From assembly GCA_964531095.1 (NCBI GenBank), contig CAZHED010000002.1:1-64000 (forward strand): DNA of 64,000 nucleotides, written 5' to 3'. Below, piece after piece: positions 51,771 to 59,856 of the stretch (position 1 is the first letter of the stretch; each line of letters opens with the position of its first letter). The DNA comes from Palsa-1150 sp964531095. GTDB lineage: Bacteria > Myxococcota_A > Polyangia > Polyangiales > Polyangiaceae. A program made the translations under genes and the position numbers. The notes beneath the pieces are model-generated. The model was not told the DNA's origin. It saw only the letters and a list, made by a program, of their open reading frames with translations, and searched no databases.

Positions 51771-52430
51771 ATGCTGCGTCTCGTAGACGGCCGGCGGGCC
51801 GGTCCAGCCATTCGGCGGCCCCCCGTTCTCCGGCCCGTTCCCCAGGCGGATGTCTCCGCCGCCGTTGTTGCCCAAGCGGATGTCTCCGCCGCCCGGCCCA
51901 AGGCTGCCGCCCCCACGTTCGCGTGCCTGTACCGCATGTGGTTCGGTCACGTCGTCCGGTGGCTCGCGACCCTCGGGGCACCCAGGGCGGACATCGAAGA
52001 CTTGGCCCAAGAGGTCTTTCTCGTCGTCCGCCGCCGTCTCGACGATTTCGACGGGCGCAACGCAGCGGGGTGGCTTTATCGAATCGCCAGCGGCCAGCTT
52101 CGGCAACACCGGCGTCGCTCGTTTTTTCGGGCCTTCTTTGCCGGCCGCGAGCCGATCGAGTTGGAGGAGATTCCTCACGATCGACCGAGCGTGCTGGCAG
52201 AGATGGAGACCAAGCAGAAGCAAGAGCTGCTCGATCGCATTCTGTCTCGGATGAGTGAAAAACGCCGAGTCGCCTTTCTCTTGTTCGAAATGCAAGGTTA
52301 CAGCGGGTCTGAAATCGCCCGTATCCTCGACGTTCCCGTGAACACCATCAAGACGCGCATCCACCACGCTCGTAAGGATTTCGTCCGACTTCTGGCGGAG
52401 CACAAAGAGGCGAGCGACGCCGATCGGTAG
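51771..52430 (+). CDS. ECF-type RNA polymerase sigma factor
   Basis: The ATG start used here (51771) gives about 219 residues; an in-frame GTG at 51729 would add 14. Region 2 is CLYRMWFGHVVRWLATLGAP followed by DIEDLAQEVFLVVRRRL, and region 4 is LDRILSRMSEKRRVAFLLFEMQGYSGSEIARI followed by VPVNTIKTRIHHAR. The N-terminal 40 residues are Pro/Ala-rich and contain two copies of an ADVSAA unit encoded by a 30-nt tandem repeat at 51841-51893. No anti-sigma factor gene is adjacent. It converges on the FKBP gene with 2 bp between stops. Confidence 0.85.
   Translation: MLRLVDGRRAGPAIRRPPVLRPVPQADVSAAVVAQADVSAARPKAAAPTFACLYRMWFGHVVRWLATLGAPRADIEDLAQEVFLVVRRRLDDFDGRNAAGWLYRIASGQLRQHRRRSFFRAFFAGREPIELEEIPHDRPSVLAEMETKQKQELLDRILSRMSEKRRVAFLLFEMQGYSGSEIARILDVPVNTIKTRIHHARKDFVRLLAEHKEASDADR
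51841..51893. repeat. 30-nt tandem repeat in the sigma factor N-terminus
   Basis: Two 23-nt copies of CCCARGCGGATGTCTCCGCC-type sequence, identical except for one base, start 30 nt apart. They encode two ADVSAA units in the N-terminal extension of the sigma factor. The repeat may also form a hairpin within each copy (GGCGGATGTCTCCGCC). It has no recognised function. Confidence 0.7.
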
Positions 52431-52432
52431 CC

Positions 52433-53260
52433 TCAGAGAATTTGCAAGAGCTCGATGTCGAATACGAGCATTCCGGCGGGCGCATCCTCGCTTGCGGGGT
52501 GGTCGCCATAGGCGAGGTTCGCCGGCATCCAGAATCGCATCTTGTCGCCGACGACCATAAGCTGGAGGCCTTCCTTCCAGCCCTTGATCAGCGAGTTCAC
52601 GGTGAAGGTACCGGGACCATCGCGAAGGCGCGAAGAATCGAACAGGAGTCCGTCGGTGGTCCAGCCCGAGTAGTTGGCGACGACCCTGTCGTTCGGCCTC
52701 ACGTGCGCCTTGCCGGTCCCCGCGGTCAGCACGCGATATGCAAGTCCGGAGGCTGTCACGGTGGCGGTCTTCGGAACCGCCGCGACGTCCTCGGGGCGCT
52801 TGGGCGAGGGAATGATCTCGACGAGCTCGATCTCGTAGGTCAGGTCTCCGATAGGCGCGCCCGCGGGCGGACTCTCGCCATAGGCGAGCTTCGCCGGGAT
52901 CCAGAGCTTGCGCTTCTCCCCCACGACCATTTGCTCGAGCGCCTCGGTCCACCCAGGGATCATTTGGGTGAGTGTGAAGAGAACGGGCCGCCCGCCTGGC
53001 AGAGACGAGTCGAACATCGTGCCGTCTTTCGTCCAGCCCGTGTAGTGGACCCGCACCCGGTCCGACAGGGCGGGGTGATCGGTCCCCGTGCCCGGATGCA
53101 GCACCATCATCCGTAGCCCCGAGGCGGCCGATGGGGACGCGTCTTCGCCCACCGGCGCCGACGCGATCCCGCCGGCCGGCCTTCTGCCGCACCCCGCGAC
53201 GATCGCGAGCGCGCTCACGCCGGCCCGGGCCGCGCCCGCCACTCTGGGCTCTGGAGACAT
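52433..53260 (-). CDS. Lipoprotein with two FKBP-type peptidyl-prolyl isomerase domains
   Basis: This protein of about 275 residues starts at the ATG 53260, with lipobox VAGC. It carries two FKBP domains, residues about 55-155 and 165-275. The first has VRVHYTGWTKDGTMFDSS, PGWTEALEQMVVGEKRKLWIP and AYGESPPAGAPIGDLTYEIEL. The second has VVANYSGWTTDGLLFDSS, IKGWKEGLQLMVVGDKMRFWMP and AYGDHPASEDAPAG. Aromatic and Asp residues of the FKBP pocket are conserved in both. Its role would be folding of exported proteins, possibly outer-membrane proteins. No partner is evident nearby. Confidence 0.92.
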   Translation of the reverse strand: MSPEPRVAGAARAGVSALAIVAGCGRRPAGGIASAPVGEDASPSAASGLRMMVLHPGTGTDHPALSDRVRVHYTGWTKDGTMFDSSLPGGRPVLFTLTQMIPGWTEALEQMVVGEKRKLWIPAKLAYGESPPAGAPIGDLTYEIELVEIIPSPKRPEDVAAVPKTATVTASGLAYRVLTAGTGKAHVRPNDRVVANYSGWTTDGLLFDSSRLRDGPGTFTVNSLIKGWKEGLQLMVVGDKMRFWMPANLAYGDHPASEDAPAGMLVFDIELLQIL

Positions 53261-53504
53261 GCGTGCAGTCCTCCTCTTCTCCACAAGGACTCTATCCGGG
53301 CGAAGCGTTCCACGGGGATGGCGGACCGCGGTGTGCGCCCGAGTCGGGCCGTCTCGGGAGCAGCGCCACCAAGATGCGCTCATGGCAGATATTTCTAGTA
53401 GGTCGGCGCTTGTCCATTTCGGAAAGCGACTACCGTAGAACTCTTTCTCGGTGCACAGTCCTTACTCCTTCAGGAGAAGCACCTCCTTGTTGGAAGAGGC
53501 TCGG

Positions 53505-55397
53505 ATGGCAAAACTAGGACGGGCTCGCGTTCCGGGAAACAAGCTGTACTCCTCGTTGCTGCTGCTGGGAGTGCTCGGTGCCGCCGCTTGCGCGGCGCAC
53601 ATCGGGGATCCCCCCGGTTCCGGGGGAGGACCAGCGGGTGCCTCCGGAGCGGGGGCGGCTGCGGGCTCGACCGGCGGACGCACGGGCGCCGGGTCCGGGG
53701 GCGGCACGGGCGCCGGGAGCGGCACGGGCGCCGCGAGCGGATCAGGGTCGGGCGCAGCGAACGGGGCCGGGCCGGCGATGTCGTCGCTTGCGGTGAACCC
53801 GGCCGACGTCCGTCTCGCGGACGCCGACCCCACGACCGGTCCCTGTGCCGTTTCGGGCGAGGAGCTCGTCCCGTTCCGGGTGCTCACGCGCTTGAACCGC
53901 GCCGAGTACGACAACACGGTGCGCGATCTGCTCGGCGACACGACGCATGTGGCGTTGAACACGCTCCCGACCGACTACGGCGACGGGGCGTTCGACAACA
54001 ACGCGGCGGCCCTGACGATCGACCCCACGCTTGCGCAGACCTACCAGCAGTTGGCCGAGACGCTCGCGGAGAGCGCGATGGCCGCCGGTTCCCCGGGGCG
54101 CGCGCTCATCCTGGTGTGCAGCACGACCGACAACGCTTGCGTCACGCAGATCGCGACGAGCTTCGCCGCTCGAGCCTGGCGCCGCCCTGCCACGACGACC
54201 GAGGTCACCAACCTCATTGCGCTCTACACGGCCACGCGAACGGCCGGGTACACGTTCGATCAGGGGATCCAGATGATGATCGAGGGCGCGCTAACGTCGC
54301 CCAATTTCCTCTTCCGCCCGGAGATCGATCCCACGGTCAATTCGCCGAGCCAGCATCCTGTGAGCGGCTACGAGCTCGCGACCCGGCTGTCGTACTTCCT
54401 CTGGAGCACGATGCCCGACGCGGCGCTCGAAACCGCGGCCGCCGGCGGTCAGCTGGCGACCCGGGACGGCGTGCTGACGCAGGTCAAGCGCATGTGGGCG
54501 GATCCGAAGGCCAGCGCCTTCGTCAGCCGCTTCCCCGGCATGTGGCTCGATACGCTTAACGTCACGATCGCCAAGACGCCGGACGCGACGATCTTCCCGC
54601 AGTTCAACGCGACCCTGCAGGCTGCGATGCAAGGGGAGACCGCGGCGTACATGAGTAGCTTCATGACGGGCGACGTGAACTTCTTCGACTTCATCGACGC
54701 GAAGTTCACGTACGTGAACCAGACCCTCGCGACCTTCTACGGAATCCCGGGTCAGTTCGGCACGCAGATGACCCGTGTCGACCTAACGGGGAACACCGAG
54801 CGCGGAGGCCTTCTGACGCAGGCGTCGTTCTTGACTGTCGCCGCGGCACCGGAGCGGACGTCACCGGTCATGCGCGGTCAGTGGGTGCTGGCCCGCATTC
54901 TGGCCACGCCTGCGCCTCCGCCGCCGCAGAACGTGCCGCCCATCAGCGCAGCCACCCCCGCCGACGGAATGACTTTTCGCCAGAAGATGGAGGAGCACGC
55001 CAAGAACCCCGGGTGCTCGTCCTGTCACAGCATGATGGATCCGATCGGCTTCGGTCTCGAGAATTACGACGCGATCGGAGATTGGCGCACAACGGACAAC
55101 AACCTTCCGGTCGACGCCTCGGGCACGCTCAACACCGGGCAGTCCTTCACGGGTGCCCTTGCGCTCGAGGCAATCCTCAAGACCGACGCGCGGGTGCCGA
55201 GCGCGGTGGTGCAGTACGTTCTGTCGTACGCGCTCGGTCGGAGCATCAGCAGCGCCAGTGACCAATGGGGCGCCGACCAGTGCGCCGTCGGCGCTTTGGC
55301 GACGGCGTTCCAGACGACGGACAATGGCCGCATGGCGGCGTTCGTATCGCGCGTCGCGGGCACGGACGCCATGCGTGCGCGGCGCGCAGCCCCGTAA
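53505..55397 (+). CDS. DUF1592-family protein with C-type heme-like motif
   Basis: This 630-residue protein starts at the ATG 53505 with GGAAGAGG-type RBS; lipobox GAAAC is at Cys29. A Gly/Ala/Ser-rich linker follows (TGGRTGAGSGGGTGAG). LNRAEYDNTVRDLLGD marks the DUF1587 part, and the central DUF1592/DUF1595-like helices and ATRLSYFLWSTMPD follow. The C-terminal GCSSCHSMMDPIGFGLENYDAIGDWR is the DUF1588/1585 part with a CxxCH motif. This layout is common in planctomycetes and Polyangiales, usually paired with DUF1552. The pair here is joined 41 bp downstream. Function unknown; possible extracellular polymer metabolism. Confidence 0.9.
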   Translation: MAKLGRARVPGNKLYSSLLLLGVLGAAACAAHIGDPPGSGGGPAGASGAGAAAGSTGGRTGAGSGGGTGAGSGTGAASGSGSGAANGAGPAMSSLAVNPADVRLADADPTTGPCAVSGEELVPFRVLTRLNRAEYDNTVRDLLGDTTHVALNTLPTDYGDGAFDNNAAALTIDPTLAQTYQQLAETLAESAMAAGSPGRALILVCSTTDNACVTQIATSFAARAWRRPATTTEVTNLIALYTATRTAGYTFDQGIQMMIEGALTSPNFLFRPEIDPTVNSPSQHPVSGYELATRLSYFLWSTMPDAALETAAAGGQLATRDGVLTQVKRMWADPKASAFVSRFPGMWLDTLNVTIAKTPDATIFPQFNATLQAAMQGETAAYMSSFMTGDVNFFDFIDAKFTYVNQTLATFYGIPGQFGTQMTRVDLTGNTERGGLLTQASFLTVAAAPERTSPVMRGQWVLARILATPAPPPPQNVPPISAATPADGMTFRQKMEEHAKNPGCSSCHSMMDPIGFGLENYDAIGDWRTTDNNLPVDASGTLNTGQSFTGALALEAILKTDARVPSAVVQYVLSYALGRSISSASDQWGADQCAVGALATAFQTTDNGRMAAFVSRVAGTDAMRARRAAP

Positions 55398-55438
55398 CTC
55401 GACGCATTCGGACGAAGCCAACTTTTTTGGAGCGAACT

Positions 55439-56812
55439 ATGCCGAACAGCACGCAACGGTGGGCCGATCGCAACCTCTTCCGAAAGGGCCGGCGCTGGTT
55501 TCTATCCGCAGCGGGCGTCACCGTCGCGTTGCCCTACCTCGAGGCGCTCGACCCGAAAAGGGCGCAAGCTGCCCTCGGCACGGGGACGAAGAGGCTCTTT
55601 CTCTTCCACACCCCGGCGGGCGTCAACGTCACCTCGTGGGCGCCGTCGGGAACGGGCACCAACTTCACGCTCGGCCCGACGATGAAGGCCGTGTCCGACG
55701 CGAGCCTGCAATCCAAGGTGATGATCGTGACCGGCACGAGTGCGATCGGCGGTCCGCGCGGCCACACGTGCGGCATCTCTGGGGTGCTGACGGGCGTCCA
55801 GTGCCAGACCAACAGTACGTCGAACGCGGAATCGTTCGACCAGGTTGCGGCGGCGGCCATCGGGGCACAGACGGCGTTTCCCAGCATCGAGCTCGGGACG
55901 ACCCACAACACCGAGAATCCGAACGCCGAGAGTGGCTACAGCACGGTCCTGAAGGACAACCTCAACTGGTTGAACGCCACTACGCCGCTGTCGCGGCAGA
56001 TCATCCCTCTCACGGCGTTCAATCAGATTTTCGCGAACGCGAAGGGCGCACCCGCGGCTTCCGCGGCAGACGGTGGGGCGGCGGTGTTGAGCGTGAAGGA
56101 CGCCATGCGAAAGAGCGTCCTGGACTACTCGCTCGCGGAAGGAACGGCGCTGAGCGCGCGGCTAGGCACTGCGGACAACGTGCGACTCACGCAATACTTG
56201 GACGGTCTTCGCGCGTTGGAGAAGCAGATCCAGATCACGCCGACCGTCGGTCAAACGGGCGTCTGCACCCCGGGCACTGCGCCGGCCGCCGGAAAGCCGT
56301 CCGACATTCAAGCGCACGTCAAGTTGATGCTCGACATGATCGTCATGGCGTTTCAGTGCGATCTGACGCGCGTCGCGACGTTCGCCTACGAGCATACGAC
56401 GACCGAGATTCAGCATACCTTCCTCGGTGTCACCCCCGGCTACCATAGCGGCGTTACCCATCACAACAATCAGCCGGCGGCGCTGGCGAACTACACCACG
56501 GTCGGTGCCTGGTTCGTCAGTCAGTTCGTGTACGCGATCAAGGCTATGAACGCGATCCCGGACGGCTCGGGGACGATGCTCGACAACTCGGTGTCGATGC
56601 ACTTCAGCGAGCTCAGTGACGGCAACTCCCACAGCAACGGGAACATGCCGATGCTGATCGCGGGAACGGCCGGAGGCAAGTTGCAGACGGGGCGCGTGGT
56701 GGCCGGCAGCGGACCGAACGAGCAGGCGCATTTGGCGATTCTTCAGGCTCTCGGCGCGCCCGCGACGTCGTTCGGGCGTGCGAAGGCACCCCTCTCCGGA
56801 ATGCTCGTGTAA
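55439..56812 (+). CDS. DUF1552-family secreted protein
   Basis: This protein of about 457 residues has the N-terminus RNLFRKGRRWFLSAAGVTVALP, resembling a Tat signal (RRxFL). The mature part contains FLFHTPAGVNVTSWAP, QSKVMIVTGTSAIGGP(R)GH and SVSMHFSELSDGNSHSN, typical of DUF1552 (sulfatase/phosphatase-superfamily-like alpha/beta fold with conserved His). The gene follows the DUF1592 gene by 41 bp and is almost always its partner. Role unknown; secretion across the inner membrane in folded form is suggested by the Tat-like signal. Confidence 0.9.
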   Translation: MPNSTQRWADRNLFRKGRRWFLSAAGVTVALPYLEALDPKRAQAALGTGTKRLFLFHTPAGVNVTSWAPSGTGTNFTLGPTMKAVSDASLQSKVMIVTGTSAIGGPRGHTCGISGVLTGVQCQTNSTSNAESFDQVAAAAIGAQTAFPSIELGTTHNTENPNAESGYSTVLKDNLNWLNATTPLSRQIIPLTAFNQIFANAKGAPAASAADGGAAVLSVKDAMRKSVLDYSLAEGTALSARLGTADNVRLTQYLDGLRALEKQIQITPTVGQTGVCTPGTAPAAGKPSDIQAHVKLMLDMIVMAFQCDLTRVATFAYEHTTTEIQHTFLGVTPGYHSGVTHHNNQPAALANYTTVGAWFVSQFVYAIKAMNAIPDGSGTMLDNSVSMHFSELSDGNSHSNGNMPMLIAGTAGGKLQTGRVVAGSGPNEQAHLAILQALGAPATSFGRAKAPLSGMLV

Positions 56813-56872
56813 CTGGGGCTCCGGGGGGGTCGCCTCGCCGGCGCTCGGCACGCTGGCCCCGGGGGTCGGGCC

Positions 56873-58423
56873 TTATGGCGTCAGATTGACTGGGGCGATC
56901 CAGATTACAGCGCCGCTTTGGTCGTCGCCTACGAACATGCGGCCGTCTGCCGCAAACTCGATGGGGGCCGGCCGTCCGTGGTCTTGGCGGCCGTCGTCCC
57001 AGCCCGTCGCGAACTCCAACATGTTGTTCGGATCCACGTCCGCCTGGAGCTCGCTCGATGGCAGCGGCATTCCATTGGGATCGATGGCGATTCCCACGAC
57101 ACGGGCGCCTTCATACGTTCCGACGTCTCCGTGGAGGGTGACGTAGGCCCGGCCGTTCCACGGCGCCGGCCACAGCCCGGTCTCGAACGCGATCCCGAAC
57201 GGGGTGTGGCCGATGATGAATCCCGCGCTCTCTTGCGCCACGCCGGAACAGTCCGGCACCGCGCCGGTGTCCACGCACAACGTGCCCGCGTACGGGGTGT
57301 CCCGGGTCGCGCAGCACGGGAAGCCCCAATCGTCACCCTGATGGACCGGCATGACCTTTTCGCGGCCCGCTGCGCTCGCCGAATAGTCGAGCGCAAGCTC
57401 GACGGCGAGGCACACGTCGTGGTTCGCCTCGCAGCGAATGGCGATCGGGTTGCGGAAGCCCTTGGCGACGAGGCTCGTCGTGCCGTCGTCGTTCAGCTTG
57501 ACGATCGCCCCACGGACCGTGCGCGTCGAATCGCACTCGTCGGATTGCGAGCCGCCGTTCGTGATGTAAATCGTGCCGTCTTGCGCCTGGTCGAACACTT
57601 TCGGCCAGTGCTCGGAGGCCTGCGGCCAGTTGCTCATGTCGGTCACGAGCTCGCTCGGGCCCGACGGCATCCGATCTCCCTTGTTGTAAGGGACCCGGCG
57701 GATGTTTGTGTTGTCCTGGTAGTAAAAATGGCCATTCGCGAACATCAGGCCCTGGACCGACGGTAGCGAGTCGAGGAAAGTGATGTTCGCGTCGGCGTTC
57801 CCATCGTGGTCGTCGTCCGCCATCACGACGATTCCCGCGATGCCATTGTCACGACCGCCAGTGGTCCCCGTCGTCGACGAGGCCGCGAAGAGCTCTCCGC
57901 CCGGGGCAAACTTCAATTGCCGGCACGTCTTGACGGTACCGAAGTAATGGGCGCAAAAGCCGGTGGGCACGCGGAGCCACGTGATGTCCACCGGGGCCGC
58001 CGGTGAGCCCGGTATCACCATCGGCCCTTGCGGCGTCCATACTACCGAGCCCGGAAGCGAGCAAAAAGAGCCTGCCGGCGGAGCGGCGTCGGGCGAGTAC
58101 GGCACCGCCCCATCGGGGCTGCCGCCAGAGCTGCCGCTGGACGAAGAGCTTCCACCGGAGCTTCCTCCCGACGAAGAGCTGGCGTCGGGCAAGCCTCCGC
58201 TCGACCCGCCACTCGAGCTTCCGCCGGAGCTGTCGGCCAAGCTTCCGCCGGAGCCGTCGCCCGAGCCGTCGCGCGAGCCGTACCCCTCGCCCACGGTCGC
58301 GTCACCCGCATCGCTCGGGGCGCCAATCGGGTTGGGAATCGATTCCGTGCAGCCGACCAAGAGGGGCAGCGTGGTGACCGCGCCCATTCGTCGACCCCAA
58401 CTCCACTTCGCCTCAGCCTTCAT
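56873..58423 (-). CDS. Lipoprotein with sorbosone/glucose dehydrogenase-like beta-propeller
   Basis: This 516-residue lipoprotein has lipobox LVGC (Cys25). A Ser/Gly-rich linker of about 80 residues follows (SSSGGSSGGLPDASSSSGG). The propeller is PQQ-type glucose/sorbosone dehydrogenase-like: FCAHYFGTVKTCRQLKFAPGGELF, GIVVMADDDHDGNADANITF, NGGSQSDECDSTRTVRGAIVKL and DDWGFPCCATRDTPYAG. It also has four cysteines absent in canonical enzymes. The promoter region contains phased direct repeats at 58451-58501. The catalytic status cannot be judged: the family's PQQ-site His is not clearly seen. Confidence 0.8.
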   Translation of the reverse strand: MKAEAKWSWGRRMGAVTTLPLLVGCTESIPNPIGAPSDAGDATVGEGYGSRDGSGDGSGGSLADSSGGSSSGGSSGGLPDASSSSGGSSGGSSSSSGSSGGSPDGAVPYSPDAAPPAGSFCSLPGSVVWTPQGPMVIPGSPAAPVDITWLRVPTGFCAHYFGTVKTCRQLKFAPGGELFAASSTTGTTGGRDNGIAGIVVMADDDHDGNADANITFLDSLPSVQGLMFANGHFYYQDNTNIRRVPYNKGDRMPSGPSELVTDMSNWPQASEHWPKVFDQAQDGTIYITNGGSQSDECDSTRTVRGAIVKLNDDGTTSLVAKGFRNPIAIRCEANHDVCLAVELALDYSASAAGREKVMPVHQGDDWGFPCCATRDTPYAGTLCVDTGAVPDCSGVAQESAGFIIGHTPFGIAFETGLWPAPWNGRAYVTLHGDVGTYEGARVVGIAIDPNGMPLPSSELQADVDPNNMLEFATGWDDGRQDHGRPAPIEFAADGRMFVGDDQSGAVIWIAPVNLTP

Positions 58424-58450
58424 CCGGGGTACCTATCTCGATCCGATCCA

Positions 58451-58501
58451 GAATCGTGCGAGGAGTTCGTCGAATCGTGCGAACGAGCTCGTCGAATCGT
58501 G
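58451..58501. promoter_or_regulatory. Phased GAATCGTG direct repeats (candidate operator)
   Basis: GAATCGTG occurs three times, at 58451, 58472 and 58494, with centres 21 and 22 bp apart (two helical turns). Between copies, GAG(G/C)... and TTCGTC/CTCGTC also recur, forming an imperfect 21/22-bp tandem repeat. The array lies 28-78 bp upstream of the start of the propeller lipoprotein gene (58423) and in the gap after the hydrolase gene. It looks like an operator for that gene. Confidence 0.5.
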
Positions 58502-58520
58502 GCAGCTGCCGGCGCGCGGT

Positions 58521-59204
58521 TCAAGGGTCGACTCCGCACGAAGCGGGGTCGGACACCCGCGCCCAGGCGATCGCGACGCACATCCGCGTGGCGATGTCGG
58601 CGGGGAGCTCGTGCCCCACCGCGCCAAGGCTCATGAAGCGCGTCGGCAACCCAGCGGCGTCCGTCGCCTCGGCGAGCGCACGCATCGAAGCGCGAGCGCC
58701 GTCCTGGTCTCCGGCCGCGAGCACGATCCGCTGAACGCCCGCCGCGCGCAGGCGCGCTGCGTCTATTTCCAGTCGCATCGACAGGAGCACGAGGCCCGTC
58801 CACTTCCCTGGCTCGAACTTCGCGACCTCGACGGCGAAGTATGCGCCGTTCGAATAGCCGACCAGCGTGCCCCCCGCGGTGCGATCGAGCTTCCCGGGCG
58901 CGAGCCTCTCGGCGGCACGAAGCGCGGCGTGCACCGAGGGCGCCACGCTGGCATACGTCCCGCTCCACATGCGTCCATCGCCGAACGGAGCGTTGCCGCG
59001 CGGGCAGACGAGGAAGCCAAAAGGCGCCGAAGCGCGCTCGAAGTACCCGCAGGAGTCCTCCGGGCTCGCCCACATGCCGTGCAGGTACACGATCGGCGGA
59101 CGCGGGACGGTCACGTCGGCCGGTGCGTAGGCAACGCCCCATGGTCCATGCGCGCGTGCCGACGCAAGAAGTACCCCTCCGAGCAGCGAGAACAGTGCCG
59201 TCAT
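58521..59204 (-). CDS. Alpha/beta hydrolase, exported
   Basis: This protein of about 227 residues starts at the ATG 59204, overlapping the previous stop by 4 bp. The signal-like N-terminus is LFSLLGGVLLASARAHGP. The alpha/beta-hydrolase core shows IVYLHGMWASPEDS (oxyanion HG), the nucleophile elbow GTLVGYSNGAYFAV (GxSxG), then LAAGDQDGA with a possible acid Asp and GAVGHELP with the His. The fold and PHB-depolymerase/feruloyl-esterase-like organisation fit, but the substrate is unknown. It is coupled to the MopE-like lipoprotein upstream on the same strand. Confidence 0.83.
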   Translation of the reverse strand: MTALFSLLGGVLLASARAHGPWGVAYAPADVTVPRPPIVYLHGMWASPEDSCGYFERASAPFGFLVCPRGNAPFGDGRMWSGTYASVAPSVHAALRAAERLAPGKLDRTAGGTLVGYSNGAYFAVEVAKFEPGKWTGLVLLSMRLEIDAARLRAAGVQRIVLAAGDQDGARASMRALAEATDAAGLPTRFMSLGAVGHELPADIATRMCVAIAWARVSDPASCGVDP

Positions 59205-59794
59205 GGCCAATCGAACGAGAACGCCTTCTTGCTATTGTCCCCGGGGGCCAGATCGACGTCGAAGCCGACGCTCCGTATCCCGAGTCGCGCGCCAAAACGG
59301 ACTCTCACGGGCGGCTCGGCACCGTGCAAGTCCGCGAGCGTGATCTCGACGATGTACCGACCGTGAGGGAGCTCCGGCCCGTCGAAGTAGATGTCTTCCA
59401 CGTTCTGCCCGCCGCACCCCTCGTCTCCCGGGCAGTCTCGGTCGAGATGGAACCCGCTCGCCGTCGACCGCGTCCGCTCATCGGGCACGCGCTCGCTTCG
59501 CGGCGTGATCAAGACAAGGTTCACGTCCGCCGGACTGGTTCCCCACGCGATGACGAATTGCAATGGGCCCGTTTGCAGACCGCACCCCTCGTCGATGACC
59601 CCGTTGCAGTTGTCGTCCACCGCGTTGAAGCAAATCTCGGGTCCAGTAGGGGTGCATGCTTCCAACAGCGTCGTCCCGGGCGGTGGAGCCAAATGACTGG
59701 CCGTGCCGACCGCCGCGGGATCCGGTGCCCCGGCCCGAGCCGCTCCGCATCCGAATGCGCAAAGGAGGACCAAGGCGTGCCAGCGGTGCGTCAA
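59201..59794 (-). CDS. MopE-like Cys-motif lipoprotein
   Basis: This lipoprotein of 197 residues has a short signal and lipobox AFGC (Cys16). ICFNAVDDNCNGVIDEGCG is the MopE-like/metal-binding motif (CxxxxDxxCxGxxDEGC type), common in Polyangiales exoproteins. The remainder is beta-rich (LQFVIAWGTSPADVNLVLI, DPELPHGRYIVEITLADLHGAE-like) and resembles a jelly-roll. The stop overlaps the hydrolase start. It probably localises to the surface and binds calcium or copper via the acidic loop, by analogy with MopE. Confidence 0.78.
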   Translation of the reverse strand: MTHRWHALVLLCAFGCGAARAGAPDPAAVGTASHLAPPPGTTLLEACTPTGPEICFNAVDDNCNGVIDEGCGLQTGPLQFVIAWGTSPADVNLVLITPRSERVPDERTRSTASGFHLDRDCPGDEGCGGQNVEDIYFDGPELPHGRYIVEITLADLHGAEPPVRVRFGARLGIRSVGFDVDLAPGDNSKKAFSFDWP

Positions 59795-59856
59795 AACGCC
59801 CTCAAATCCGAGCGCGAGCCCAAGCCCAAGCCCAAGTCAAAGCGCGAGCGTAAGCG

